NCBI RefSeq assembly: GCF_003369915.1
Contig: NC_046674.1
Location: forward strand, 9,610,001-9,674,000
Length of the DNA stretch: 64,000 nt
Source: Drosophila miranda
Lineage: Eukaryota > Arthropoda > Insecta > Diptera > Drosophilidae
Reading direction: 5' to 3'
Positions within the stretch are counted from its first letter, which is position 1. Each line of letters opens with the position of its first letter. The position numbers and the translations under genes are program-made. The notes beneath the pieces are model-generated. The model was not told where the DNA came from. It worked only from the letters and a program-made list of their open reading frames with translations, and made no database searches. Positions 47,161-57,552 of this stretch are shown piece after piece.

Positions 47161-47167
47161 ATTTATA
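47161..47167 (-). promoter_or_regulatory. TATA box of the 46.6-kb gene
   Basis: Reads TATAAAT on the minus strand, 50 bases before the start codon. Confidence 0.7.
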
Positions 47168-48197
47168 GGTGGATATGGATGGACTCCTCATGGACTTGAC
47201 CACATGGCAAGAGGTCGCCCCCAAAAAGAGATTTATTGGACATTTTATACGCGTCTGAGTATGAGTACGCGTACGAGTATGAGTATGAGTATGAGTAGCT
47301 TAATTAATTAATCAAAATGTACTTCAAAGAGACAGCTGCGTGCACTTAGAGCTACCATTACGCGCCGCCGGCTAATCTGTGGCTGTGGTAGCCAGAGACC
47401 TCAGGCCTCAGACCTCAGTCGGAGACTGAAGAAACACCACCAATACAGCTATTGCTTGGGCAAACAAGCCGCCGCAAGTGGAGACGGGCCCAGAGGGGTG
47501 GAGCGTCGGTGGAGGGGGAGAATGGTGCGATATGTGGAGTGGATCAACCTTCAGCGGGTTGCGCAGGCGCAGGCGCCGTCTCCGTCTCCAGCTCCATCGA
47601 ATGTTGTAGCTTTTGGCTGCTGTTGTTGCTGTTTTTGCAGTTGTTGCCGTTGTTGCTTGTGGTATTATTATTACTACAATATTTGCGTCGTTCGGTATTT
47701 ATTTATATATTTGATTTTTCTATGCCTTTTTGTTGTTGGTTTGTTTTTGGTTTTGGCTTTGCTTTATTTCTTTACGTAAAGTTGAGTCCAAGTTGAGACA
47801 CTCCCACAATTGCAAGATAACCGCGACTGCGCGCGTGTTGCCAACGCTTCGAATCGCAGATCGTGTGCCGCGAGGCAGTGGAGGAGTCGCTGGGGGACAC
47901 TCTACAGAGTACCCCCCCCAAGTTATAGGGAAGCCTGCCTCTGGCTGCGTCGGGAACTGCTTTACAGTGATTTCATGGCACAGCAATTCACACAGCACTT
48001 CAGTTTGACTTTGCCACTCGCTCCGCTTTGTGTTTTTCTTGAATCGAGACTCGATTCGCTCCGATCTACTCGATCTACGATCTCCGGTCTCTCGTCTCTG
48101 GTCTCTGGTCTGCCGCCCACCACAGATCTCAACTCTGTGGTTCTGTCTCCGTAATCGCCCCATTAGGCCCAGCATCGATATACACATATTATATAAA
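47168..48197. other. Spacer between divergent cluster genes
   Basis: Contains GAGTAT tandem units (about 47254-47296), TTG-rich sequence and a TCTCTGG run (about 48080-48112). No gene recognised. Confidence 0.4.
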
Positions 48198-48552
48198 ATG
48201 CGGCATCTGGTGAGTGTGTGGGATGATGATGATGCTCCTCCATTCAGACAGAGAACTTAAACTCCTTTTCCCCCTGCAGTTGCTGTTGTTCGTACTCTAC
48301 CTGGCTCTGTCGCTGGCCAAACCGGCCACGGAGGCGCCTCGCCTGCTCATCGACTCTGCCCCCTCGGTGGTGTCCTACCAGGGCTCCTCCCAAACGCACA
48401 CACGCTTCGTCATTGCGCCTATGGGCAGGGCCCTGGGCTACGTGGAGCCCACGAATCTCAATCGGACGTTCCACACGAAGCCCACGACTCGGGAGGAGGG
48501 CTCTGGCTATGATCTGCTCAATCTGAGTCCAGTTTATGTGCCGCATAATTGA
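48198..48552 (+). CDS. Small secreted protein with a decayed retinin-like core
   Basis: Exons 48198-48209 (MRHL) and 48280-48552, phase 0, 94 residues. Signal peptide MRHLLLLFVLYLALSLA. After it, DSAPSVVSYQGSSQTHTRFV aligns by pattern to the retinin-like core (SAPSAVSHQSxxxVH), with the His changed to Tyr. No other domain. The four-codon first exon supports membership of the cluster family. A TATAAAA at 48192-48198 touches the start codon and cannot be its TATA box, so transcription must start further up. Confidence 0.75.
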
Positions 48553-48796
48553 TTAGGTTGCATTATAGATTGTACGCTTAGAAATATCTAGTTGAATTCA
48601 AGTAAATATATGCCGGCGATGCCTAAAACAAGGGAACATTGGATTTACTTGTCATTTTTGACACAAGCTGTCACTAGCGGTGACTTTCACTTTCTAGCAG
48701 AAATAGTAGTAGTAGGCTGTGTCTGTAGTGGTTGTCATTATTTGTGCTCCACTTTTCATTCTAAATACTAGTCTACTCGAATAATCATCAAATAAA

Positions 48797-49269
48797 ATGG
48801 AAAACCGAAATAAAAGAAACGCTTCACGTACCGCTGCCGGGATCAGCGGCAGTATGGTGCCGTTTTCATTGATGACTCTGCGCGAGATGGATGACATAGA
48901 GTCCAAGGGGCAGGAAGCCTCCGTGGACGCGTACGAGGCGAACACGCGTGCCTGGCGCAACCAATTCAAGAATCCCTATCTGGCCCCCAATCCCATTGGA
49001 ATGGAGTTCTCGAGCCAGCGCCGCCTTTCTTGGGGATCATCGGTGGGCAGTACTAGCCAGTACTCGGAGAACGATAATTCCCCGGCAGCCACTCCTCAGC
49101 GCGATGTCTCGGCCGAATCTGACTGTCCCGTCTCGGACCACGATACTCCAACACAGGGGTACGTGACACCCATACCCATCCACCGATTCCTAATAATAAG
49201 TGCCCTCTTTTTTGAAACAGTCGCTCCCGAACCTCGGACACCTCCTTGTCCCGGAGCTTCCGCATCTAA
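48797..49269 (+). CDS. Ser-rich small protein of unknown function
   Basis: Exons 48797-49158 and 49221-49269, joined inside a Gly codon (GG|T), 136 residues. No signal peptide. Two conserved-looking blocks: GSMVPFSLMTLREMDDIESK and NTRAWRNQFKNPYLAPNPIG. A kinase-type site RRLSWGSS and a Ser/Asp/Glu-rich tail ending TSLSRSFRI follow. Likely cytoplasmic or nuclear. I do not recognise the family. The intron has GTACGT...ACAG ends and the second exon keeps the Ser/Arg style, which supports the model. Confidence 0.7.
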
Positions 49270-49624
49270 GCGGAGGCCAGTCGCGAAGCCAACTGTCGCA
49301 CGGATGCTCTGTAGAGCGTAGTCGGTGCCTTTCCATCTTTCTCTGTGCGGAATTAAATGTGCATTTAATCTTGTTTTGTTTGACACCATTCGTCTCTCTT
49401 TTGAGTCTCTACAGAGGGAGGGAGCGAGGGACATTCGCCACATCTGAGGCCTGAACCCAAGTGCCAGCGAAGGTCTGCTGTGGTTTGTGCACCGTGTGAG
49501 TGTCGTATCCATGATGCGAGTCCCCATTGTCAGACCTTTTGCAGCCCATGGGTAATCGATTGTCTAGTTGATTTCTACGCGTACTCGTAATTGTCTATGG
49601 ATTCGCAGATGTTTAGGTTAGCGT

Positions 49625-49656
49625 CTGTCGGTCGGTCGGTCGGTCGGTCGGTCGGT
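49625..49656. repeat. GGTC tetranucleotide repeat
   Basis: About seven to eight GGTC units upstream of the retinin-like gene at 49.9 kb. Confidence 0.9.
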
Positions 49657-49757
49657 GGGGGGTTCAAGTTCAATGCTGGACAGATTTCAGCAAACGAGTT
49701 TGCCAATTGCTCGTTAGTCTCCCGCTTGAAGGACAATCTGGCAAACAGTTTTGGCCA

Positions 49758-49764
49758 TATAAAG
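49758..49764 (+). promoter_or_regulatory. TATA box of the 49.9-kb gene
   Basis: TATAAAG, about 100 bases upstream of the start codon. Confidence 0.7.
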
Positions 49765-49860
49765 CCGTAGACACGCCACAGCATCAGCAACAGTCACTCG
49801 TCGACTTCAAAGCAAACACCAACCCAAAACCCAAACACCAAACCCCAAGCACCAATCAAC

Positions 49861-50493
49861 ATGTTCCGCTTCGTAAGTACTTGGCTCCAATGGAGGCAAA
49901 GAGGATCCATCCACTAATTCCACTCCAAACTTCAGATTGCCATCTGTGCCCTGGCCACCATTGCCGCCGCTGCTCCAGGATTCGTTGAGCAGCACCATGT
50001 CGGCCATGTGGTGGCCGCTGCTCCAGTCGTCACGAAGGTAGGAGCCGTCGTGCACAGCGCCCCGGTGGCCACCTCCCACCAGAGCTTCACCCAGTTCCAC
50101 AACCAGGCCGTGATTACTCCCGTCGTGAAGCACGTGGCTCCCGTGGTTCCTGTGGTCAAGACCTTTGCCCCCGTGCCCGTCGTGAAGCATGTGTCTCCTG
50201 TGGTGCACCATCAGACCTATGTCGCCGCCCCCGCTGTCCACCATGCTGTCCCAGTGATCAAGTCTGTGGCTCCCGTCGTTCATCAGACCTACGTGGCCCC
50301 TGCCGTCCACCATGTGGCTGCTGTGCCCGTCGTCAAGGCCGTGCCCCATGCCGTCTCCCACCAGAGCCACGTCCAAATCCACCAGAAGGCCATTATCGCC
50401 ACCCCCGTGCTGAAGACCATCGCCACCCCAGTGGTGCCTGTGGTCAAGGTCGCCGTGGCCGCCGCCCCCCTCACCCATGTCTACCATCACTAA
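49861..50493 (+). CDS. Retinin-like secreted protein, double core
   Basis: Exons 49861-49872 (MFRF) and 49936-50493, phase 0, 189 residues. Signal peptide MFRFIAICALATIAAAAPG. It holds two retinin-like cores: KVGAVVHSAPVATSHQSFTQ near residue 40 and VKAVPHAVSHQSHVQIHQKA near residue 145. Between and after them lie PVVKxVAPVV and AVHHAVPV repeats of the low-complexity cuticle type (Ala/Val/Pro/His). An internal duplication or fusion of two ancestral units is likely. AATAAA at 50539-50544. Predicted to be secreted into cuticle. Confidence 0.9.
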
Positions 50494-50544
50494 AGAATTC
50501 CGTGAAACTCTTTTTTTGACTCGATTGTTGGCTATTTGAATAAA

Positions 50545-52067
50545 TTTATTGTTAAAATTGCAATTGTGAAGTGAGTGCATTCCATGGGAAGAAATAGAGA
50601 TAACATTTTTATCATATTTTCCACTTTGCATTCACTTTTCGGTGAATGACAGATGACAGGCTCCAATCGGAATTTGTTGATATGTATTATGTATGTTATC
50701 GATAGTTTTTTCCCATCCCTCTTCAATTTAGCAGTGCATTTATTAGCAAAATACTTAATTGAATCGGAATAGGATACACAACCAACTACCGTCAATTTGA
50801 ATGGCTTTTACTTAAGTACTATTCATCACCATTTATCGTCATGCTTCAATCGGTATCAAAAAAACCAAAGTTGCGAGCAAATCAATTTTAAATAAAAATA
50901 CTTAAAAATCAAAAATCAATTTTAAATAAAAATAATTAAAAAGATGCCCCTACGGCTAATAAAACTCAAGATTCATCTTGGAATAGATAATTTGCGTGCA
51001 AATTTTCGACTAAATATTTTTCAAGCTCGATTGAAAGGCAAAAAAACTAACCATACAGATGTGCCAGTTCGTAAAACGCACGTCGAACACAGACTATTGG
51101 GTTCCATGGGGTTCGGGTCTGACGTTCGGCTTCCGTCGCATCATACTGTAAACCATACAGTGGCAAAACTAAGAGCTAATTTTTTTATCGAAGCACGTTG
51201 GCAAAAAAATGCAATACCATAGGGTGTAGAACTCGTACATAAAGGTATGATATATGGAAGAAATTGGAATTACGTTGGCGGAATCTCACTTAACCCCGCT
51301 TGGGTACATTGGGATGTCTTTCAAATTTGATTAACATATTAGATGGGTAGGCAGTAAGCAAGGATTGCTGAGTGTAATATAAAATGGGCTTGATTTACTA
51401 AATAATTCGTACCTCTGACATTCTTTGGAAAATTGTAATCATTAGAAGCTTAATTGGTTGAGAATTAATGCCACTAAAGAACTAATGTCTAAAAGTAGAA
51501 ACATACCATAAAAAAAAATTTTTTTTAAATGGCAAAGTTGAAGAAACAATTAATTTTTCAACCCATCAATTGCGTGGATATCGCCACTGTAAATGTCGAG
51601 TAAAAATTATGTCTCTAAATCCTTTGATTTTGTAAAGAAAAAGTGTCGTCAGCGGTGTGGCCATTCGGATGCTTCTAAGTCTGACATCATTCAGGATCAT
51701 CTCTGATTGGTCGTTCCTAAAGGACATTTTTCTGTTGGGGACTTATTTAAGCCCCTGCTTTAATACTGAGTTTACCAAAAATGAAGATTAAATTGCATGC
51801 CCGAACCAAAATTCGATTTTCTTTTTCCCCATAACTTTTTGCTTTCAAGCCCATATTCCATTATGGTTCACATCTTTTCAAGATATTGACAGTTGCTTAC
51901 CATTATTTCTTGAACCTTTGTGTGGCCACTTTCCCCTCTTAGTGTACCGCCCTCTCCCCCAGAATGGTATTAGACAATAGTTTCTTGTAATACTTTTGTT
52001 TTAATCGATTCGCTCAACGTTCTCCTCAGACATAACAGCATCCTTTATCAACTCGCTTTCAATCGAT
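50545..52067. other. AT-rich spacer with an unrecognised 92-codon frame
   Basis: Between 50881 and 50940 a unit of about 27 bases (ATCAATTTTAAATAAAAATA and on) occurs twice. An ATG-led frame of 92 codons lies at 50944-51222. Codon use and composition differ from the cluster genes, and I recognise no domain. It could be a mobile-element or gene relic. The rest shows nothing definite. Confidence 0.4.
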
Positions 52068-52613
52068 TCACTTGTGGTAGGCGGAGTATACAACGGGGGA
52101 CCCGGCCACGACGGTGTGGAGAAGGGGAGCAGCTGGGACGACGGTCTTGACCAGGGGAGCAGAATGCACTGTGTGGACCAGAGGAGCAGAATGGACAGTG
52201 TGGAGCAGGGGAGCAGCTGGGACGACGGTCTTGACCAGGGGAGCAGCATGCACTGTATGGACCACTGGGGCGGCAGGGACGATGGTCTTGACCAACGGAG
52301 CAGCCGGGACGACGGTCTGGTGGACGACAGGAGCGGCTGCATAGGTGACGACTGGAGCCACTGGCACCTTGCGCACCAGATTTACGTTGCTCTGGTGGGT
52401 GATGGCCGAGGAGGCGCTGTGATCCACATAGGCGGTCTTGGTCAGCACCGCGGGCTGGACGAACGAGTGCGTCTCGGCGATGAGGCCAGGAGCAGCGGCT
52501 GCCACGGCCAGAAGAGCAAAGAAGGCAACCTGTGGGTCACGAGAGGTTTGAATACTCGTATTTTTTGTTCTATTCCCTGATAGATATCCTGATGGACTTA
52601 CGAATTTGAACAT
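52068..52613 (-). CDS. Retinin-like secreted protein with AAPLVKTVVP repeats
   Basis: Exons 52613-52602 (MFKF) and 52529-52068, phase 0, 157 residues. Signal peptide MFKFVAFFALLAVAAAAPG. The core is AYVDHSASSAITHQSNVNLV, then low-complexity repeats of VVPAAPLVKT and HTVHSAPLV from about residue 70 to the end. The nucleotide sequence of these repeats is strongly tandem (AGCAGCTGGGACGACGGTCTT-like blocks on the plus strand), which makes length polymorphism likely. Same family and plan as its neighbours. Secreted, cuticle-type. Confidence 0.9.
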   Translation of the reverse strand: MFKFVSPSGYLSGNRTKNTSIQTSRDPQVAFFALLAVAAAAPGLIAETHSFVQPAVLTKTAYVDHSASSAITHQSNVNLVRKVPVAPVVTYAAAPVVHQTVVPAAPLVKTIVPAAPVVHTVHAAPLVKTVVPAAPLLHTVHSAPLVHTVHSAPLVKTVVPAAPLLHTVVAGSPVVYSAYHK

Positions 52614-52685
52614 TTTTGGAGGAGGTTTGTGCGTTGATGGGTGAATCGATTGCAACTGTTGATAATGACGGGCCAAAGTGCTGGC

Positions 52686-52692
52686 TTTTATA
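52686..52692 (-). promoter_or_regulatory. TATA box of the 52.1-kb gene
   Basis: Reads TATAAAA on the minus strand, about 75 bases before the start codon. Confidence 0.75.
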
Positions 52693-54594
52693 GTTGGCCA
52701 GCCTCAGCCCAAGTCCCAGCCCCAGCCGCAGCCTCGATTGTTTGTCGCTAAGTACTTCGAAGCCTGAACTTGAGCCCCGCAACCGGTTTGGGTTTTAGAT
52801 ATTGTGTGTGTTTCGGATCGGGCTTGAATTTGGGCCCTGACTTTGGTTGAGTCTTACTTCTGAGTAAGGGGGCTATCGGAGACGCAGTTCATTTAGTGAC
52901 CTAGGCTCGCTCTGCCTGCGCTCTGCCTCAGTGCCTTTTGTGTGGGTAAGGAAGTGGATTCTGGAAGCTGCAGACAAGACAAGAAAAGAAAAGGCAACCC
53001 AATCAATCGACAAGGGGCCAACCAGTAATTGGCCTTAGCGACGGCGGTCGCTTACGCAAATGATGGGGGAGTGAACATACTGGAGCACTCGGTAGTGCAG
53101 AGTGCGTGGGTTGCGGCTTATCCGTGCACTTGCCCTCCGTTTGCGGAGCGTCGTCTTCGTCTTTGCTGTGGCGTCTTTCCATCGCAGCGAGTGCGAGGAG
53201 GGGTGTGTATCCTGTTTGGCGTGCGTAATTGAGTTGCATTCACATCCCGTTGACAGTTTTATGACAGAATTCTCATGGAATCGCCTCACCCTCTGTTTCT
53301 GTATCTGACTTTGCCTCCGCCTCTGCCCCTGCCTCCTTCTGTGGCGCTGCTGCTAAAGGACGTGCGTCTCTCGCTGTGCGGTGTGCCTCATCAATTGAAG
53401 GAAGCTCCGACTGAATTATGTGACGTTCAGACCTTTAACCACATAACGTTTGATTAGGTTAAGTTGCGTCTCTCTAATGAAGGAATAAATGGAATGTGCA
53501 ATCGATAAGAGACTCTTAAGGAACGAGAAACAGGTAATTAAAGGTTACAACAAAGTTCTTGTGAAATACGGGACCATGTTTAGGCTTTGCGTCTAGACAG
53601 ACAGGTCAGAACTCTCACCATGGACGGGATTACCTTCATGGCAGAGCATTTCTCGATGTTTTTCTGAATATAGTAGGTGCTCCATAATACTTTAAGTCAA
53701 AGGATGCTTCCCAGAACAAACAGTCGTACGAGTAATAGCCATCCCATTGTACACTCAACGCTTGACCCAAATCAGAACTCCCGAAACCCTCGACAATGAT
53801 ATACTCGTATGCTGTGCCCTTCATTAAAAGGGCATAAACAAAAGCGAAACAAATTATACGAGTATGTACCAGTATCCATCCATCCCCATGTGCATTCAAA
53901 TTGGATTGCAACACATCGACAGATCCAGTTGATGATTGCGGAGTGGCGTGGCTCAAGTGATTCATGGCCGAAAGGCCGTAAAGCTCTACAGCTACCAACT
54001 GCAGCAGCAAAGGCGGCAGCTGTTAAGTACCCTTTTGGAGTGACAGATAAAGACTCCAGACAGAGTCACAGAGTCAGATTCGGTCGGTCCCTATGTCAAG
54101 GTTACCCACTGGACAAGCCCCACGCGCACTTAACCCACAATTTTTGTTGGCTTGTCTTGTTGTTGTTGTTGTTGGGGCTTTTCGGGGCTCGACTTGAGTC
54201 GACAGTTACACGTACTCAAGATAAGCATCGCATCGGGTCGTAATGTGGAAAATGAATAGCCAGAAAATTATTTCTGTTTCCTCAAGAGTTGTGCTCGTAA
54301 ATCCAAATTTTATGGAGTGTTTGTGTCTTTTATGGGTATGGGTATGGTTATGGGTAGGGGTATGTACTACATATTAATTATCCAAGAAAGAGCCGAACTT
54401 TTGCAGGACAACCGAAGACAGAGAGAAAGGTCTGGTGTCTAGGGATCACTGATCTGTATAGGTCGTGTTATCTATTCAAGTCTGTTCAATTCAGTGATTG
54501 GCTATGGGCTAAGTAGGCCCGTTGTTAGACCTTCGGCTAATAGAGCATATCATTTGTCATATTTTTCGCTTGACATTTTGGCACTATTTACTCG
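52693..54594. other. Spacer, 1.9 kb
   Basis: No gene recognised. Contains TTG repeats near 54157-54173 and a GGTATG run near 54338-54365. Confidence 0.4.
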
Positions 54595-54602
54595 TATATA
54601 AA
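54595..54602 (+). promoter_or_regulatory. TATA box of the 54.7-kb gene
   Basis: TATATAAA, about 95 bases upstream of the start codon. Confidence 0.6.
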
Positions 54603-54696
54603 CGGGTGGTAGGCCTCGATGGGCTATGAGTTCTTACTGGAGTTTCGCAGTGGCAAATTCAAACTAAGACTAGATCCAATACCCAATCGCTTCAAC

Positions 54697-55004
54697 ATGC
54701 ATCGAATGGTGAGTTACCCCTTATTTCAAATGGACCCCCTCCCCCGTTACTCATATTTTGCTTCCCTACAACCCCATAGCTGCTGTACACTTTGGTTATC
54801 GTCGCCCTCGCCTTGGTCCAGGCCTGCCATCAGATCCATTATAATCTGACATTTCCTGCTGTGAATCAAGTCTCTTCTGGGCTCAGCCTTGGCCAGAGTT
54901 TGACGAGGGATCTGTCCACGATTTCGATGTCGCTGTCGGTGGCGGTGTCTCCTCTGGCGCCCAATCTTTGCCGCCATGGGAACCCTTTTACGCTGGGGCA
55001 TTAG
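54697..55004 (+). CDS. Small secreted protein of the cluster, no retinin core
   Basis: Exons 54697-54708 (MHRM) and 54780-55004, phase 0, 78 residues. Signal peptide MHRMLLYTLVIVALALVQAC. The mature part is about 58 residues, with HQIHYNLTFPAVNQVSSGLS then a Ser/Leu-rich helix-like stretch and a single Cys near the end (PNLCRHGNPFTLGH). No retinin-like motif remains. The gene plan (TATA, four-codon exon, phase-0 intron of 71 bases, AATAAA at 55052-55057) is that of the cluster, so it may be a strongly diverged member or a gene that captured the same signal-peptide module. Function unknown. Confidence 0.72.
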
Positions 55005-55057
55005 TTATTAACCATTAGCAGTGTATTGTTGTTTGCTTTCGTTATTGTTTAAATAAA

Positions 55058-55633
55058 CTGTTTTAAATTATTTATCATAAACCTGAGAGATGGAATATTT
55101 TCGGGCTTTTAGAGGGTCAAAGGGTTTCTGGTTTGAGTCGTTGCAAAACTTTTCGGTTATCTCTTTAATGATTGCAGGAATGGAAGGATAATTTCCATTT
55201 GTGTTATATCAGCGTCTTGCATGCCAGCATTTATTTCTTTTCAATCCGGATTTTTCTTTCTACTGTGATACCGATTAAACGTATCAAACATACAGAAATC
55301 AATCAATCTGCTCTTCCATTTCTTAGATACAGATACGCTTTGTGTGCTTTGGGGTACCGTCATGCTGCAACATATTGGCTTGCAACATATGAATATTCTT
55401 TCTTTATTACTGCATCAATTTTTCCTTTAAACTTTAAAGCCTTTAAACTGAAAAGTGCTGAACATGTATCCATGCATGCTCGCCACTGTACATCTTTTAA
55501 CAACCATCATATTTTTGGATACACATATAAAAAACCATACAAATTTAAGGATGAATAATACTTTCAGTAGATTTATTTAGTTTTCTCATTTAGTAGTTAA
55601 AAAAAAAAAACAAAAAAAACAATAATTTAGATT
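55058..55633. other. Spacer and 3' UTR
   Basis: AT-rich; includes the 3' UTR of the minus-strand gene beginning at 55634 (AATAAA on the minus strand at 55577-55572). The open frame in the middle has no recognisable character. Confidence 0.4.
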
Positions 55634-56097
55634 CTAATGATGCAGGGTGTAGGCCAGGGGGGCAGCATGATGCACCACAGTCTTGAGGAGGGGAGCAGAG
55701 TGCACAACAGGCACAGAGTGGACCACAGGAGCAGCGTGAACGGTGTGGACGACAGGTGCAGCGTGGTGGACAACCGGCACGGAGTGAACGACGGGAGCAG
55801 CATGGACAGCCACGGCGGGAGAAGAGTGGATGGTGGTCTTCAGGACGGGAGCAACCACGGGCTGGATGTATGACTTGCTGTGCACCTGGGTGATGCTCTG
55901 ATGGGAAACAGCCGAGGGTGCAGAGTGCACCACGGTTCCAACCTTGGCGAGTACGGGCTCATGCACCACATGGTGGGTCTCGATCAGGCCAGCGCTCACA
56001 GAGGCGACGAGGAGGGCAACGATGGCAACCTAAGAGAATTGTGTTTTAAGTATGGATGTTGCTTCCAAATCTTCAATTTACTCACGAATTTGAACAT
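55634..56097 (-). CDS. Retinin-like secreted protein, copy A of an inverted pair
   Basis: Exons 56097-56086 (MFKF) and 56029-55634, phase 0, 135 residues. Signal peptide MFKFVAIVALLVASVSAG. Core: KVGTVVHSAPSAVSHQSITQ, followed by VHSKSYIQPVVAPVLKTT, then HAAPVVHSVPVVHHA-type repeats and the end APLAYTLHH. It is the divergent twin of the gene at 56571: apart from the 5th residue and a deletion of ten residues near the C-terminus of the twin, the proteins are nearly the same. Both promoters lie in the 470 bases between the start codons. Secreted, cuticle-type. Confidence 0.92.
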
Positions 56098-56176
56098 TTT
56101 TAGTAGGTTTTTGGGTGGTTGTTTTTGGGGGAAACTCTGAGAGATGACTGATGCTGTTGGGATCTGCACGAAGAGC

Positions 56177-56183
56177 TTTTATA
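56177..56183 (-). promoter_or_regulatory. TATA box of copy A
   Basis: Reads TATAAAA on the minus strand, about 80 bases before the start codon. Confidence 0.75.
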
Positions 56184-56468
56184 GCAGTCGCCAGCCCCTG
56201 CTAAGGGCTCAAACAGCGGCGACCAGCCACCAGCTTCGGCTGCTGGCGAGGTTGTCCACCTTGAGGCGCATTCGACATCCGACAAGTCCACAGCCACTTC
56301 GGCATTCGGGTGTCAGCACTTCGGAGATCTGCAGCAACCAGCAATCGTAATGAGCAGAGGTCGGTTCGGCTCACGATCTGTTCGGAGACGAAGTCGGGTT
56401 ATGCTGGGGTGTAGTGAAGGTCAGCGATGTTTTGATTGCCGTCGACTCGAGCGGAGTTTGGTTGGTTC

Positions 56469-56475
56469 TATAAAA
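56469..56475 (+). promoter_or_regulatory. TATA box of copy B
   Basis: TATAAAA, about 100 bases upstream of the start codon. Confidence 0.75.
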
Positions 56476-56570
56476 ACGGAGTTTGGAGCTCCCAATCATC
56501 AACAGTTATCCATCGAATCTTCTCGTTCAAACAAGCAGCAGTCACAGCTACCACAAAACCCAGCTCCAAA

Positions 56571-57009
56571 ATGTTCAAATTCGTAAGTTACTTCTGGAAG
56601 AAACCTTCCTTTAACTCTATTAACATTTCTCCTTCCCAAAAAGATTGCTATTGTTGCCCTCCTCGTCGCCTCTGTGAGCGCTGGCCTGATCGAGACCCAC
56701 CATGTGGTGCATGAGCCCGTCCTTGCCAAGGTTGGAACCGTGGTGCATTCTGCACCTTCGGCTGTTTCCCATCAGAGCATCACCCAGGTGCACAGCAAGT
56801 CATACATCCAGCCCGTGGTTGCTCCCGTCCTGAAGACCACCATCCACTCTTCTCCCGCCGTGGCTGTTCATGCTGCTCCCGTCGTTCACTCCGTGCCCGT
56901 TGTCCACCACGCTGCTCCTGTCGTCCACACCGTTCACGCTGCTCCTCTGGTCCACTCTGTGCCCGTGGTCCATCATGCTGCTCCTCTGGCCTACACCCTG
57001 CACCATTAA
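56571..57009 (+). CDS. Retinin-like secreted protein, copy B of an inverted pair
   Basis: Exons 56571-56582 (MFKF) and 56644-57009, phase 0, 125 residues. Signal peptide MFKFIAIVALLVASVSAG. Core and repeats as in copy A at 55634 (KVGTVVHSAPSAVSHQSITQ), ending APLAYTLHH. In the stretch I compared by eye, from the signal-peptide end into the repeats, the two copies differ only at third codon positions. That is the mark of recent gene conversion or strong constraint. AATAAA at 57075-57080. Confidence 0.92.
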
Positions 57010-57080
57010 GGAAGTTCTCTGCACACTCCTGGAAATCTTCATTGTGATAGAATATTTACGATTTTTTTTTTTTGAATAAA

Positions 57081-57552
57081 TGTTTTTCGTTTCGCCCATA
57101 ACAAGTTAATCATATAATGTCCTGTTACTAGCAGTTTGATGCAACAAATAGGGATTTCGAATATGTATTCCTATAAAAGCGGAATACGCGTTTTAATGTA
57201 AATTATACATGTGTTCTACATGAAATCTACACGTCTCTTCTATGCGATTTTCGTTGCTTACTTTTGGGCTGGACGATAATGGTTCCTTTAAGCCGAGAAA
57301 ACAAATTGATTTTCGCTCGCTATATACATACATAACAAGTATGTGTAGGTATTTTATTGCTTGAAATGTATTTTAGTTTCTAAACATTTTTTTGTAATTA
57401 TTTTTTCTCAACTTTGCTGGTTTGCTTTCTTTATAAACAGTGGACAGGATACTCGTAAACTGGTGAAATATTCCGCAGGAAAATGCTTGAGTTTGAGGAG
57501 TGGAAGGAGCCTATGGCGGAGTGGGGGTGATGTGTGGCAGACCTGTGTCCGT
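57081..57552. other. Spacer between copy B and Nplp3
   Basis: AT-rich; contains the Nplp3 3' end. No gene recognised. Confidence 0.4.

Noticed and set aside
49807-50631. 274-codon His/Gly/Asp-rich frame opposite the 49.9-kb gene
   Set aside because: Antisense of a Val/Pro/His repeat gene with a better model (signal peptide, splice sites, TATA box) on the plus strand.
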